DNA of 64,000 bases, from the NCBI GenBank assembly GCA_034007705.1, contig JAVEQK010000005.1, positions 1 to 64,000 on the forward strand, written 5' to 3'. The translations under genes were made by a program, and so were the position numbers. Of this stretch, positions 35,801 through 45,900 are shown one piece after another. Each line of letters opens with the position of its first letter. Position 1 is the first letter of the stretch. The DNA comes from UBA10518 sp022837185. Lineage in GTDB: Bacteria > Desulfobacterota > Desulfobulbia > Desulfobulbales > Desulfobulbaceae. Under the pieces are notes generated by a model. That model was given only the letters and a program-made list of their open reading frames with translations. It made no database searches and was not told the origin of the DNA.

Positions 35801-36686
35801 CCAGCGCGGGCTGGGTGATCCCTGCCAGTGCTGTTTCAGACCAGGACGGAACCGGACTGGCGTAATAGGATACGCCGTTCTGGGTATAGGCAGCCCTTGG
35901 GCTCCCGTCCGGTGCCGGGGCCAGGGCGTTGATCGTCAACACGCCGGCGGCGGATCGTGCCGGACTGCTGGACGAAGAGCCGCCGCCGGCATTGGTTTTG
36001 TAAACTATGTGGTAATTGCGGGTGACGTAGGTTTCATATCTGTAATAGTATTGATGGGTGGCGAGTATGTGGTAGTTCCCCGCGGTATCTATCTTGATTC
36101 GGGGATTGTCGTAGTAGTACCCTTGATAGCTTGATCCGCCCATGTTTTCGTATATTCCGCGCCACACCACGAGGGGCGCGGAAAATGGAGCAAGTTCCGT
36201 GCCGTCTATATTATTGATGTACCCGATATCAACCCCAAGACTGGTCTCGCTGGGGTACGTGGTGTCGATCTGGGCCACATAGGTGATATGGGCATTGTTG
36301 TTGGTGTCAACGTCTATGTCGATTTCACGGTTGGACGTGGATATCTGTATCGGCGCCTGCCACCCTTCTCCTGTCCTGGCAACGTAGAACTGGCCTCCGG
36401 CGCTCATATAGACAACCTGGGGCGCACCGTCGGGTCCGACGGCAATGGCCGGCCTGGCGGCGGCCGCCGCGACCAGCTCCTCCCCGCCGATGCCCTTCAC
36501 ATAGTAGACATTGCCGCTTCGTTCATACACGGCATGGGAGACGTCATTGGCATCCACCGCCACGTCGATGTTGGCATTATGGGCGTCTGAATCGGTGATC
36601 TGGTGGACATCGAACTCCGCGGCATGGATGAGTGCGGATGCGGCCAGAAAAACAAGAAAGGCAAGGCAAGCGGTCGTTCTGAGCAT
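32874..36686 (-). CDS. Secreted YDG/MBG repeat protein
   Basis: A 1270-residue exported protein. Residues 1-22 are a signal peptide (LAFLVFLAASALIHA). About 25-370 resemble a WD/BNR-type beta-propeller with repeated DVAVDANDVSHAVY-like strands. An Ig-like domain follows (VTVQPAGQTVAYGEDAVF), then about four YDG modules (ADKSYDGS, ADKTYDAT, DAKPYDGT, DTKIYDGT) and several MBG-type modules (SGLSHVYDGTPKS, ITWPAPADIVYGTALGAGQ). Two 149-residue repeats are nearly identical. The last residues, ending WPMFLPAIINNGK, form a short hydrophobic tail. Such proteins are adhesins or matrix proteins; no anchor is recognised. AGGGGGA precedes the ATG. Confidence 0.85.
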   Translation of the reverse strand: MLRTTACLAFLVFLAASALIHAAEFDVHQITDSDAHNANIDVAVDANDVSHAVYERSGNVYYVKGIGGEELVAAAAARPAIAVGPDGAPQVVYMSAGGQFYVARTGEGWQAPIQISTSNREIDIDVDTNNNAHITYVAQIDTTYPSETSLGVDIGYINNIDGTELAPFSAPLVVWRGIYENMGGSSYQGYYYDNPRIKIDTAGNYHILATHQYYYRYETYVTRNYHIVYKTNAGGGSSSSSPARSAAGVLTINALAPAPDGSPRAAYTQNGVSYYASPVPSWSETALAGITQPALAANAAGVGLVYAEGGSVYLNHDDGSGFGVPELIATGSAPALGLGSTFVYYLASDGVNNEVFLQTDATFEAAPVVTVQPAGQTVAYGEDAVFTAAAEGLPAPTIQWQSSVDGGASFSDIEGAAATTLTLPAVLLDDDGLMVQAVFTNELGTATSTSASLTVEPRTLTPAVTAADKSYDGSAAAAILSRSITGVINDDVVSLTGGIADFNDKNVGTDKTVTVTALSLSGTDAWKYQLPAGDVSTTASITAADLTPSVSAADKTYDATTAATIIGRSPGGVIGDEDVSLVGGIAVFDSRHTGIDKTVTVTGLGLAGTDAGNYALTSTSAATRATVLARSITVTAASDAKPYDGTVTSAAIPVLTAGSLAGDDTAAWSQSFDNRNAGTGKTLTPAGEVSDGNSGSNYAVTFLPVATGTITAKQLTVTAVPDTKIYDGTTASNGTPLVSPELVSGDTSGFLQTFAAPDAGTGKTLIPSGSVNDGNGGNNYLVTFETVSTGIIEKASATVTLSGLSNVYDGNAKSASAATDPAGLAVLITYDGLAAAPSNAGSYSVAAVIDDTNYQGSTDGTLVIAKATPVITWPAPADIVYGTALGAGQLNGAADVAGTFVYTPPAGTILDAGGNQTLAAAFTPDDGTNYNPATAQVTINVNKAPATVTLSGLSHVYDGTPKSAPADTDPAGLAVLITYDGQAAAPSNAGSYSVAAVIDDTNYQGSTDGTLVIAKATPVITWPAPADIVYGTALGAGQLNGAADVAGTFVYTPPAGTILDAGGNQTLAAAFTPDDGTNYNPATAQVFITVMKADQSIIFAQPPDAEYGTGDVQLTATASSGLAVVFAVTSGPAILLPGNALRVTGLGEVTVTARQAGDNNYYPASPVDRAFMVNEGHALILVDGLVDGVVTRKYDGTPQRIEVTTDPPGLEVIITYDGLADAPAGIGEYAFEAWVDDPNYSSEDKAAGTLAIIQASPWPMFLPAIINNGK
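33430..33728. repeat. Long direct repeat, copy A
   Basis: By eye, 299 bases are identical to copy B (33877-34175), offset 447 bases (149 codons). Both lie in the MBG modules and code for the same residues. Identity drops sharply after 33728, where synonymous and non-synonymous changes appear. Confidence 0.85.
33877..34175. repeat. Long direct repeat, copy B
   Basis: The second copy of the identical 299-base segment; the flanking module remainder (34176-34300) matches copy A only partly, as expected for a recent duplication or gene conversion within an older repeat. Confidence 0.85.
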
Positions 36687-36805
36687 GTTGATTTTCCCCC
36701 TGATGGCTCGGTGTTGCGCTCCGGTCGACGATGCGGACAGGCGTCATTTCCCGGATTCAGCAATGCGAATTCTTCAGGTTTGTAGCAGATCGGAAAAGAG
36801 ATGTA

Positions 36806-36823
36806 TTCACCCAAATGGGTGAA
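36806..36823. promoter_or_regulatory. Palindromic operator-like site
   Basis: TTCACCC, four central bases and GGGTGAA form a 7+7 inverted repeat, 120 bases upstream of the MBG-repeat gene and 63 bases after the alpha/beta hydrolase. There is no U-run, so it resembles a dimeric regulator site rather than a terminator. The LuxR-family gene upstream is a possible but unproven binder. Confidence 0.4.
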
Positions 36824-36885
36824 TTTGAAGCAGGAGGGAGAAGCGAATGAAAAAAAAGGGAAAGGAGGGATGGTGCGATGGGGGG

Positions 36886-37689
36886 CTACCGCACCCTGGC
36901 CAGCACCCCGGCCAGCACCCGGTTGAAACCGGCCGGGTCTTCCATCTGCAAAAAGTGACCGGCGCCGGGAATCACGGCTTCCCGCACAAAGGGGGCACAT
37001 CGTTCGCGGGCCGAATCAGGGATCAGGGCGCCGTTGACGGCATGGATGGGTACGCGCAGCTCCTCGAAAGCGGGACCGGGGTCCCAGGCAAGCAGGTCGC
37101 GCCATACCGGCAGGGCCCAGGCCGGATCAGCGGCCGACATCTCCCGGATCAACCGTTCCTTGAGGACGGTCGGCGTCGCTGCGGTGGCGGTTTGTTCCAC
37201 CAGGGCGGCAATGGCCGAGGCAAAATCAGCCTCAAAGGGCGCAACAATGGCCTGGATGGCATCGGTGGAGAGGCCGCCGTAGTCAATGACGAAGGTATCC
37301 ACCAGCACCACGGCGGCAACCTGCTCCTTCAGCAGGCGCGCCGCTTCCAGCGCCACGGCGCCGCCCATGGAGTGACCTATCAGGATCAACCGTTCCGCAG
37401 CCAGCGCCTTGGCCGCCGCCGCGATATCCAGGCCGAAGGCCGCCACGCTCCAGCATTGCCGGTTGCCGGTGTCTGAGTCGCCGTGTCCGGGCAAATCCGG
37501 CGCCGCGACCCTGTGCCGCTCCCTGAAAAAGGCAAGCTGGGGCTGCCAATGACTCCGTCGGCAGGTCCAGCCGTGAATGAACAGCAGCGGCGGCCCGCCT
37601 TGGCCGCCGCAATCGCAGGCCAGCACCATTCCGTCATGGGAGCGCAGGGTACGGGAAGAATTGGACCAGTCGGTTTGCCTGTTCATCAA
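36886..37689 (-). CDS. Alpha/beta hydrolase
   Basis: 267 residues. LLFIHGWTCRRSHW gives the oxyanion loop, LIGHSMGGAVAL the nucleophile elbow (Ser near 109) and GAGHFLQMEDP the catalytic His region. No signal peptide. It starts 48 bases after the LuxR-family gene and is likely co-transcribed; the substrate may be sensed by that regulator, but this is inference. Confidence 0.85.
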   Translation of the reverse strand: MMNRQTDWSNSSRTLRSHDGMVLACDCGGQGGPPLLFIHGWTCRRSHWQPQLAFFRERHRVAAPDLPGHGDSDTGNRQCWSVAAFGLDIAAAAKALAAERLILIGHSMGGAVALEAARLLKEQVAAVVLVDTFVIDYGGLSTDAIQAIVAPFEADFASAIAALVEQTATAATPTVLKERLIREMSAADPAWALPVWRDLLAWDPGPAFEELRVPIHAVNGALIPDSARERCAPFVREAVIPGAGHFLQMEDPAGFNRVLAGVLARVR

Positions 37690-37737
37690 TTTTCACCTCG
37701 ATTGGAGCAGAATGGTGCAGCACCGGCTTGGCAAAGC

Positions 37738-38934
37738 CTAGCGGCAGCGGGCCGGACCGGTCAGCAGTTGTTTCATCAGGTCGGCCCTGCTGTGGGTCCC
37801 GGTTTTGGCGAAGATGGTCTTGACGTGCGAGCGGACCGTATGCAGGCTGATGGCGCAGTGCTTCGCCACCTCGGCGGTATCGGGAGTCTCAACCATTGCC
37901 GCCGCCACCCGGGCTTCCGCCTCCGACAGCGCGTAGATTTCGCGGAGCCGCTCATGATCTATCCCGACCCGGATTGCGGGATCATACAGATATACCGCGA
38001 CATAGCTCGACGGCGGCCCGACCAGCATCTTCACATCCGGATGCACCGGCCGTACCAGCAGCCGCAGGTCCGGAGCACCGGGGCGGGCGACCGCCAGTGT
38101 GCCGCCGGAAGCGGGAAAGGTACGGGTTTCGGCCGCGGCCAGACATTCGCGGAGCAGTTTTCGCAGGCGGCGATTGCGCAGTTCGTCGGTGAGCAGCAGC
38201 CGGTTGTTCCGCACTTCCAGCCACGGACTGCCGTCGACGAGCTTCTCGGCGCCCGGGCTTAAATAAATAATCCGCAACGAGCGGTTCAGCAGCAGAAAAG
38301 GCAATGGCTCGCCGCCGGCGGCAATGGCGATTGCCTCGCCACGTGCCCGGGAGGGTGCAAGCTGCCCGGCGATCAGGATGGAATGCTGGATATGCGGTAT
38401 GAGATCGTTGATAAAAGCGGTCTCGTCATCGGTATAGTATCCCTGGCCGCGGGTGCGCTGGATCAGCAACTGCACCGAGGTGGCGGAGTCGCGGTACACC
38501 GTGCCGCAGACCCCGTGGTGAATATTTTGCGGACGGGCCCAGTCATTGAAGAACTCGGTACGGTAGAATTCCTGCTGGGGACAACTGAAATGCATATAGG
38601 TTGAATAGAGGCGGCCGGGACGCATGAATCGCAGCTCGGGACGCCAGGGACAGGTGTTGACGTAATGCTCCACGTATTGACGGTGATAGCAGTCGTCAAT
38701 GTTCAATTTGATGCTCGTTCTGACGCGGGTTGCCGCCCGGTTCATCACCAGCAGTCTGGCCGAGCGCGAGCCGGTGACCGCCACCAGATCCCGGAGCAGT
38801 TCCTGCCAGGCGCCCGGCTCGCTGACTGTCCGGTATATGGTCTCGATCAGGCCGGCCCGCTCATGAGCCGGTTTTTCCTTTGCAGGTCCGTTGGCGGGTG
38901 ACATGAAAACAGAGGATCGGTGAGAAAAATCCAT
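37738..38934 (-). CDS. LuxR-family transcriptional regulator
   Basis: A GerE-type helix-turn-helix ends the protein: LSEAEARVAAAMV, AKHCAISLHTVRSHVKTIF, then THSRADLMKQLL. The 300-residue N-terminal part has no recognised receiver or AHL-binding domain; a PAS-like region (FLLLNRSLRIIYLSPGAEKL) lies in the middle. The start is uncertain: ATG 38934 has AGG at five bases; ATGs at 39021 and 38904 are alternatives. Confidence 0.82.
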   Translation of the reverse strand: MDFSHRSSVFMSPANGPAKEKPAHERAGLIETIYRTVSEPGAWQELLRDLVAVTGSRSARLLVMNRAATRVRTSIKLNIDDCYHRQYVEHYVNTCPWRPELRFMRPGRLYSTYMHFSCPQQEFYRTEFFNDWARPQNIHHGVCGTVYRDSATSVQLLIQRTRGQGYYTDDETAFINDLIPHIQHSILIAGQLAPSRARGEAIAIAAGGEPLPFLLLNRSLRIIYLSPGAEKLVDGSPWLEVRNNRLLLTDELRNRRLRKLLRECLAAAETRTFPASGGTLAVARPGAPDLRLLVRPVHPDVKMLVGPPSSYVAVYLYDPAIRVGIDHERLREIYALSEAEARVAAAMVETPDTAEVAKHCAISLHTVRSHVKTIFAKTGTHSRADLMKQLLTGPARCR

Positions 38935-39157
38935 ATTGCCTGGGCGTACTGAAAAATCGGTCCACACCCCGATGAGTTTATCCTGTTTGTATATTATATT
39001 TTCCGGAAAATTCAATCTCATTTTTGCTTTGCGGGCCCAGAAAGCCTTCTCCCCGGAAGAAATGGTATTTGTTTTGCCGGTTGCAGGATAATTCCGGTCA
39101 GGGGTTATATGAGCATATCGATGTCAATTTTGAGTTCTCTGGCAATTGCCTTGAACC

Positions 39158-39193
39158 AAAAAAGCCCGGTCCTCTTTGCGGAGGCCGGGCTTT
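39158..39193 (-). terminator. Intrinsic terminator ending the Wood-Ljungdahl operon
   Basis: AAAGCCCGG and CCGGGCTTT frame a stem with an inner CCTC/GAGG pairing, followed on the minus strand by six U residues, 20 bases after the mvhD stop. This marks the end of the operon that starts at folD. Confidence 0.85.
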
Positions 39194-39213
39194 GTATTCT
39201 GGCGAGACGAAAG

Positions 39214-39816
39214 TCAGGCCAGCGCTTTCTCCAGGGACTTGGCCATTTTGGTGTTGATGACCTCGCCGATGTGTTCGTCGGTCCAGATGCCGTCCTTGCG
39301 GACGGCCTTGGCTGCGTTGCCGAAGCTGACCCGCACGGCCTGGCTGCTGACGATGTCGAGTCCCTTCTGCAGCCGCTTTTTCAGCTCGTCCCTGGACAGA
39401 CCCTCGGCCTGGCCCAGGGGGCCCAGCTCCTGCATCCGCCGGGTAAAATCGGTGATCAGCCGGACGAATCGCGGCGCTTCGGCGGCCGAGGCCCACTGCA
39501 GGCCGAAGCGCTCCTCGCGGATGCCGATTTCCTTGAGGACCCTGTGTACCAGGGCCTTCATGCCCATTGCGTCGTAATTACCAACCTGGTAATGGCATTC
39601 GCCCAGTTGTCATCCGCCGGTGAAGATGCCGTCGGCCCCTTCGATGAAGCCGCGCAGGACAAAAGCCGGATCGACCCGGCCGGTGCACATGACGCGGATA
39701 GTCCGCAGGTTCGGCGGGTACTGGTAGCGGGAGACGCCGGCCGCGTCGGCCGCGGCGTAGCAGCACCAGTTGCAGAGAAAGCCCAGGATACGCGGGCTGA
39801 ATTGGTCGCTCATCAT
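39214..39816 (-). CDS. mvhD: MvhD/FlpD electron-transfer subunit, selenocysteine-containing
   Basis: MvhD carries a [2Fe-2S] cluster and passes electrons between a hydrogenase or formate dehydrogenase and HdrA. The protein (200 residues) starts ILGFLCNWCCYAAADAAG and VMCTGRVDP, then has IFTGG, an in-frame UGA (39612-39610) and QLGECHYQVGNYDA. In the family the UGA position is Cys (GCHxGDCHY). The methanogen homologue VhuD has selenocysteine here. A 6-bp hairpin with an AGGTT loop starts 16 bases after the UGA, matching the bacterial SECIS pattern, so read-through as Sec69 is favoured over truncation. The start overlaps the hdrA stop. Confidence 0.9.
39577..39593 (-). promoter_or_regulatory. 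SECIS-like hairpin of mvhD
   Basis: ATTACC, loop AGGTT, GGTAAT on the minus strand, beginning 16 bases after the UGA codon. The GG in the apical loop agrees with known bacterial SECIS elements recognised by SelB. Confidence 0.75.
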
Positions 39817-42800
39817 TTTACCTCAGCTTTTTCTTTGTTCTCCACCTCGCCGAAAGCGGCTATCTGGGAGAGGATCTGTTCATTGGTGAAGCCGCCCATG
39901 GAAATGGCAAAGGTCGGGCAGTGGCTGGCGCAGATGCCGCAGGCCTTGCACGAGGCGGCGATGGTTCTGGCCTTGCGCTTTTTGTCGACCTTGAGCATTT
40001 CTATGGCCTGATAGGGACACAGGCTCGCGCACAGGCTGCAGCCGATGCACGTTTCCTCGTCGACATGGGAGACGATGGGCGCTACCGATACGTGGCCTTT
40101 GACCAGGGGGATCGCCGCCTTGGCCGCCGCCGCCTGGGCCTGGGCGATGGTCTCGTCCAGCGGCTTGGGCCCATGGGCCAGGCCGCAGACGTACACCCCG
40201 TCCACCGCCAGCTCCACCGGCCGCAGCTTGACGTGGGCCTCGAGGAAGAACCGATCGTCGGTCAGCGGCGCCTTGAGCACCTTGCTGAGCTCCTCGGTCC
40301 CTTCGGGCACGATGCCGACGGACAGGGCCACCAGGTCCGGAGTCATATCCATCTCCTCCCGGAGGATGGCGTCAAAGAATTTGATATGCAGCCGCCGACC
40401 CTTTTCGTACACCTCGGGCTTGCTGTCCACCTCGTAGGGGATGAAGACCACGCCCTTGAGGCGGGCTTCCCGGTAGGCGTCCTCGGCAAAGCCGTAGGTC
40501 CGCATGTCGCGGTAGAGGACGATGACCTGGGAATCGGGATTGATCTCCTTGATCTTCAGGGCGTTCTTGACCGCGTGGTTGCAGCAGACCTTGGAGCAGT
40601 AGGCGAGATCGTCGCCGCGGGAGCCGGCGCACTGGATCATAACCACCGAGTCCGGGGCCCGGTTCCTTGCCTTGCCGGCCAGTTGCCTCTCGAGCTCCTG
40701 CTGGGTCATGACCTTGTTGTTTTTGCCGAGCAGGTACTTGTCCGGCCGGTGCTCACGGCCGCCGGTGGCCAGGACGACCGTGCCGTGGTCATAGATCTGC
40801 TCCGTTCTCTTTGCCCCGCTGCCCGAGGCGATGACCGAGGAGAAATTGCCGATGAACCCGGAGATGTTTACCAGGTCGGCATCGGTAGCCACGGTGATCT
40901 TCTTGTTCTTCCTGACCGCCTCCGTCAGCTGCTTGAGGTAGGCGGCGGTTTCGTCCCCGGCCAGGGTGGTGTTGAGCATGCCGAGGTTGCCGCCCAGCTC
41001 TTTGCCTTTTTCCAGCAGCAGGCTGTCAAAACCCTGGGCGGCCAGGGTCAGGGCAGATGTCATGCCGGCGATGCCGCCGCCGATGACCAGCGCCCGGGGA
41101 GTGACCGGCACGGTCTGCTCCGGCAGGGGCTTCATGCCGCGGGCCTTGGCCACAGCCATCCGCACCAGGTCCATGGACTTGTCGGTGGCCGCCTCGGGCT
41201 CATTGGCATGGACCCAGGAGCACTGGTCGCGGATGTTGACCATTTCGATCAGGCTGCGGTTGAGCCCGGCGTCCTTGAGGGTCTCCTGAAAGAGCGGTTC
41301 GTGGGTCCTGGGGGAGCAGGCGGCGATGACCACCCGGTTCAGCCGGTGCTCCCTGATCTTTTCCTTGAGCACCTCCTGGGCGTCCTGGGAGCAGGAATAG
41401 AGGCTGTCGGTGTGGTAGACCACCCCCTCCATGCCCTCGGTGGACTGCTCGACCTGGGGCACATTGACCACGGAGCCGATATTGATGCCGCAATGGCAGA
41501 CAAAGACGCCGATGCGGATCTCATCCTCCTCCGGCTGCTCCTCGGGGTAGGACTTGTGGACTATGCCCTGCCCCCGCTGCCTGGTCAGCATGCCGGCGGC
41601 GATGCCGGCGGCGGCCGATGCCTGGGTGACGCTTTCCGGAATATCCTTGGGTCCCTGGAAGGCACCGGCGACGATGACCCCCTCGCGGCTTGTCTCCAGC
41701 GGGGTGAAGGTGGATGTCCGGCAGAAGTCGTAGCTGTTCAGTTCGACGCCGGCCATTTCGGCGATGCCGCGGGCGTCCCGGGGCGATTCCATGCCCACCG
41801 ACAGGACAACCATGTCGTAGGGCTCAAAGGCGTGGGAGCCGTCCAGGGTGGAATAGGTCAGCCGCAGCTGGTTCTCCCACGGAGTCACATCCGCCACCCT
41901 GGCCCGGACAAACCGGACGCCCATGGCCTCTGCCCGCTCCCGGGCCTTGTCGAACTCCTTGCCCTGGGTGCGGATGTCCATGTAGTAAATGGTGATGTCC
42001 GTCTCCGGGTCGTGCTCCTTGGCAACCAGGGCCTCCTTGATCGAATACATGCAGCAGACCGAGGAGCAGTAACCGTTGCCGCAGCCCAGATCACGCGAAC
42101 CCACGCACTGAATGAAGGCCAGCCGCTTGGGATGGCGGCCGTCGGAAAAGCACTTGACCTCCCCCCGGAACGGGCCGGAGGCGGTGGTCATCCGCTCGAA
42201 CTCGATGCTGGTGACGATGTCCGGGTGCTTGTTGTAGCCGTATTTCTCCAGGGTTTCCTCGGTAATCCGGCCGAACCCCGGGGACAGAATGACGGCGCCC
42301 ACCTTCAGCTCGACCTCTTCGGGCTGCTGATTGAAGTTGATCGCTTTGCTCTGGCAGACCGCCACGCAGATCTGGCAGGTCTGGTGCTGCAGATAGAGGC
42401 AGGAGCGCGGATCGATGTAGTAGGTCGCCGGCACCGCCTGGGCATAGTCGATGTGAATCGGCCGGGTTACGGACAGCCCCTCGTTGTACTCATCGACGTG
42501 ATGCTTGGGGCAGTACTGGGTGCACAGCCCGCAGGCCGTGCAGCTGTCGGCGTCGATGTAGCGGGGCCGCAGCCTGATCCGGGCCGTGAAGTCGCCGGGC
42601 CTGCCCTCCAGGGCCAGGAAGTCGGCATTGGTGAGCATTTCGATATTGGGAGACCGACCGGCCTCCACCAGTTTCGGCGCCAGTATTCAGAGCGAGCAGT
42701 CATTGGTCGGAAAGGTCTTGTCGAGCTGGGCCATGACCCCGCCGACCACCGCGTCCTTTTCCACCAGATAGACATAGTAGCCGAGTTCGGTGAGGTCGAG

Positions 42801-42875
42801 CGCGGCCTGCACTCCGGCAATGCCTCCGCCTAAGACCATCACCGCTCCGGCTCTGTGTTGCATTCCTTTTCCCAT
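39813..42875 (-). CDS. hdrA: Heterodisulfide reductase subunit A-like protein with selenocysteine, double flavin module
   Basis: A 1020-residue HdrA-like flavoprotein. VMVLGGGIAGVQAALDL (about 13-29) is the first FAD site. PTNDCSL is followed by an in-frame UGA (42689-42687, residue 63) and ILAPKLVE; HdrA normally has Cys there, and methanococcal HdrA has selenocysteine. Next come CTACGLCTQYCPKHH and CQICVAVCQSKA, a second unit (VFVCHCGINIGSV, ALVIGGGIAGMTSALTLAAQG near 540) and two C-terminal clusters (CIGCSLCASLCP, CKACGICASHCP). This double layout resembles HdrA2/QmoB. HdrA is the flavin bifurcation site. GGAGATACAC lies upstream of the ATG. It follows fdhA by 96 bases and overlaps mvhD. 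Confidence 0.92.
42649..42666 (-). promoter_or_regulatory. SECIS-like hairpin of hdrA
   Basis: GGAGGCC, loop GGTC, GGTCTCC form a 7-bp stem (one G-U pair) 20 bases after the UGA. GG at the apical loop fits bacterial SECIS. Confidence 0.75.
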
Positions 42876-42971
42876 GTGTATCTCCAGGTTACAGTATATT
42901 TGTCCAGATTATCGTTCGTGCACTCGCGGAGGCGCGGCTTTGCATGGCTTGCCCGGTTTGTGCTCCGCGGG

Positions 42972-45900
42972 TCATATATTCACCGGCGCCGTTATTTTCT
43001 CGATGCGGACGGCACAGACCTTTGCCTCCGGGATCTTGCACACCGGATCCAGCGCATCGTTGGTCAGCAGGTTGGCCGCCGCCTCCCGGTAATGAAAGGG
43101 CATAAAGACCAGGCCGTTGTACACCCGGTCGGTTATCAGTGCAGGAAGGGTGATGTTGCCCCTGCGGCTGACGGCCCGTACCGTTTCACCGTTGTCGATG
43201 CCGAGCCTGTCGGCGTCCTCCGGGCTGATTTCCACATGCGGTCCGTTGTCGACATCCTCGAGGATCTTTGAGCGGCGGGACATGGTGCCGGTGTGATACT
43301 GGGCCAGAACCCGGCCGGTCGTCAGAACCAGAGGATACTCCTCGTCGGGCAGTTCACTTGATCCGGCCCACTTCACCGGGGTGAACTTGGCTCGGCCGAC
43401 GGGAAAGCAGTTTTGAAACAGTACGGGCGTGCCCGCATGGTCCATATCCGTACAGGGCCACTGAATTCCTTCTTTCTCCAGCCGTTCATAGGTTATGCCG
43501 GCGACCTCGGGCCAGACCCTGCCTATTTCGGCAAAAACCGTCTCACACAGGGGCGGTGCGGTGACAAACCCGCCTTCATTGTACAACCGATGGGTGAATC
43601 CGCGCGACAGGGGGACGATGTGATCAAACCCCATGCGGGCGGTCACCAGGTTGATGATGGTCAGGTCGTCCCTGGCCTCACCCGGGGGACGCACCGCCCG
43701 GCGCACCCTTTGTATCCGGCGCTCGGTATTGGTGAACGTGCCGTCCTTCTCGGCAAAGGAAGCCGCCGGCAGGACGACATCGGCCAGTTCCGCCGTCTCG
43801 GTGAGGAAAATATCCTGCACCAGCAGGAAATCCAGCTTTTCCAGGGCCTCGCGGACATGACTCATATTGGGATCGCTGAGGACCGGGTTTTCGCCCATGA
43901 TCCACATGCCGGCCAGTTTTCCTTCCAGGATGGCCTGTGGCATTTCCGTCGCCGTCAGTCCGGGTTCCGATCTGGGCATGTATTTCCAGATTTCACCGAT
44001 CCGCTGCCTGGCTTCCTCGTTGTCAACCCGCTGGTAGCCCGGGAAGAAGACGGGATTGCCGCCCATGTCGCTGGCTCCCTGGACATTGTTCTGCCCCCGC
44101 AGGGGATTGAGTCCGGCCCCGCGCTTGCCCAGGTTGCCGGTTGCCAGGGCCAGGTTGGCCAGTGCCCGGACATTGCTGGTACCCGACGTATGCTGGGTCA
44201 CCCCCATGGTGTAATAGATCCCGGCCCGCCCGGCGGCTCCATACATCCGGGCGGCCTCCTCGATGTCCGCCGCGGGAACGCCGGTGATTGTTTCCGCCCA
44301 CTGCGGGGTGCAGCCGGCAACGGCCGCAGCAAACGCATCAAACCCCTCGGTCCGCTCGGCAATGAACTGCCTGTCGGCCAGGTCGTCGCGAAGAATGACA
44401 TGGCACAGGGCGTTCACCAGGGCCGCATCCGTCCCCGGCCGGTGCCGCAGCCAGATCGCCGCGTGGTCGACCAGCTTGATCCGCCGGGGGTCGGCGACGA
44501 TCAGCTTCGCCCCTCTCTTCACCGCCTTTAGCATGCGCAGGCCGATGATCGGATGGGTTTCGGTGGTATTGGAACCGATGACCAGCAGGACGTCATTGTC
44601 CACGATGCCGGCGATATCGTTGCTCATCGCCCCGGAACCGAATGCGGTGACCAGACCGGCCACTGACGGACTGTGTCAGTAGCGGGCACAGTGATCCACA
44701 TTGTTGGTGCCGATGCCGGCCCGGAAAAATTTCTGAAAGGCGTAATTTTCCTCGTTGGTGCAGCGCGCCGACGAAAGTCCGGCAATGGCGTCCGGGCCCT
44801 TGTCCTCCAGGATACGGCGCATGGCCTCGGCGATCAGGTCCAGGGCCTCGGCCCAGCTTGCCGGTTCGAGCGCCCCGCTCTGCTCCCGCCGGATCAGAGG
44901 TGTTTTCAGGCGGTCCGGATGGTGGACGAAGGCATGCCCGAACCGTCCCTTGACGCACAGGTCTCCGTAGTTGGGAGCCTTGTCGGGATCGGCGCCGACC
45001 TCCATCAGGGTGTTGCCCTTGACCTTGAGCTGGACCTGGCAGCCGGTCCCGCAGTACGGACAGGTAGAGGGAATCGATTGTACCTCTTCGACCTGGATGG
45101 GAACGATCCGGTTCTTCTTGTTGAGAGCGCCGGTGGGGCAGTTCTCAACGCATTTGCCGCAGGAAACGCACTTGTCGTTGAACACTATTTCCAGACCGTA
45201 GGGCCGGCCGTGTTCGTCCACCTTGCTGGCCCTCAGTTCCAGGGCGTCATATTCGCAGTACCGTTCACAGCAGCGGCAGAAGATGCACTTGTTGCGGTCG
45301 ACCACGATGGCCGGATGGGAATCGTCGATCTTGTACAGGGGCTTGATGCCCATGCCGGTCTTAAGGATATTGACGTTGTATTCGACGTCAAGCCGTTTCA
45401 GCTCGCACCGTTCATAGGCGCTGCAGCCGCAGGACAGGCAGCGGGACGCCTCGCGGACCGCCATTTTTTCCGTGTAGCCGAGCTTGACTTCGTCAAAGTC
45501 CTGGATGGCTGTTTCCGGCGGGCGCTCGGGCATTTTTTCCCGCAGCTTGACGTTGATGCCTTCAAAATTCTTCAGATCGACGTCGTCAAAGGTTTTGCCC
45601 CGGGTGAAGTTGAACCTGTTTTCCGGCGTTTCCTTGTCACTATCCATGACAAAGGCGTGGATGTTGTCCGCCGCCCTCCGGGCAGCGACCACGGCCTGGA
45701 TGACCGATTTCGGGCCGGTCACGGCGTCGCCGCCGGCGAAGACCCCGTCGACGCTGGTCTGGGAGCTCCGGGGATTGGCGACAATATTGCCTTTGGGGGT
45801 CAGTTCGATCCCGGCCTCGATCTCGCCGCCGATGAAATGGTCCTTGACCGCCATCTGTCCCAGGGAGGAAACAATGGTGTCGACAAAGAGGGTGTTCTTG

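Noticed and set aside
39605..39615. mvhD as two short genes
   Set aside because: Same reasoning: one UGA at the conserved Cys column with a hairpin 16 bases later.
42680..42695. Frameshift or pseudogene in hdrA
   Set aside because: The reading frame is intact on both sides of a single UGA that sits at the family Cys/Sec position and is followed by a SECIS-like hairpin.
39921..42833. A 970-residue open frame on the plus strand opposite hdrA (and similar ones opposite fdhA, acsB and cooS)
   Set aside because: Antisense shadows created by codon bias; no motifs, and they cover unmistakable genes.
44670..44680. Separate 563-residue and 842-residue formate dehydrogenase pieces
   Set aside because: They join exactly at a UGA followed by His, as in FdhH, with a classical SECIS; they are one selenoprotein gene.
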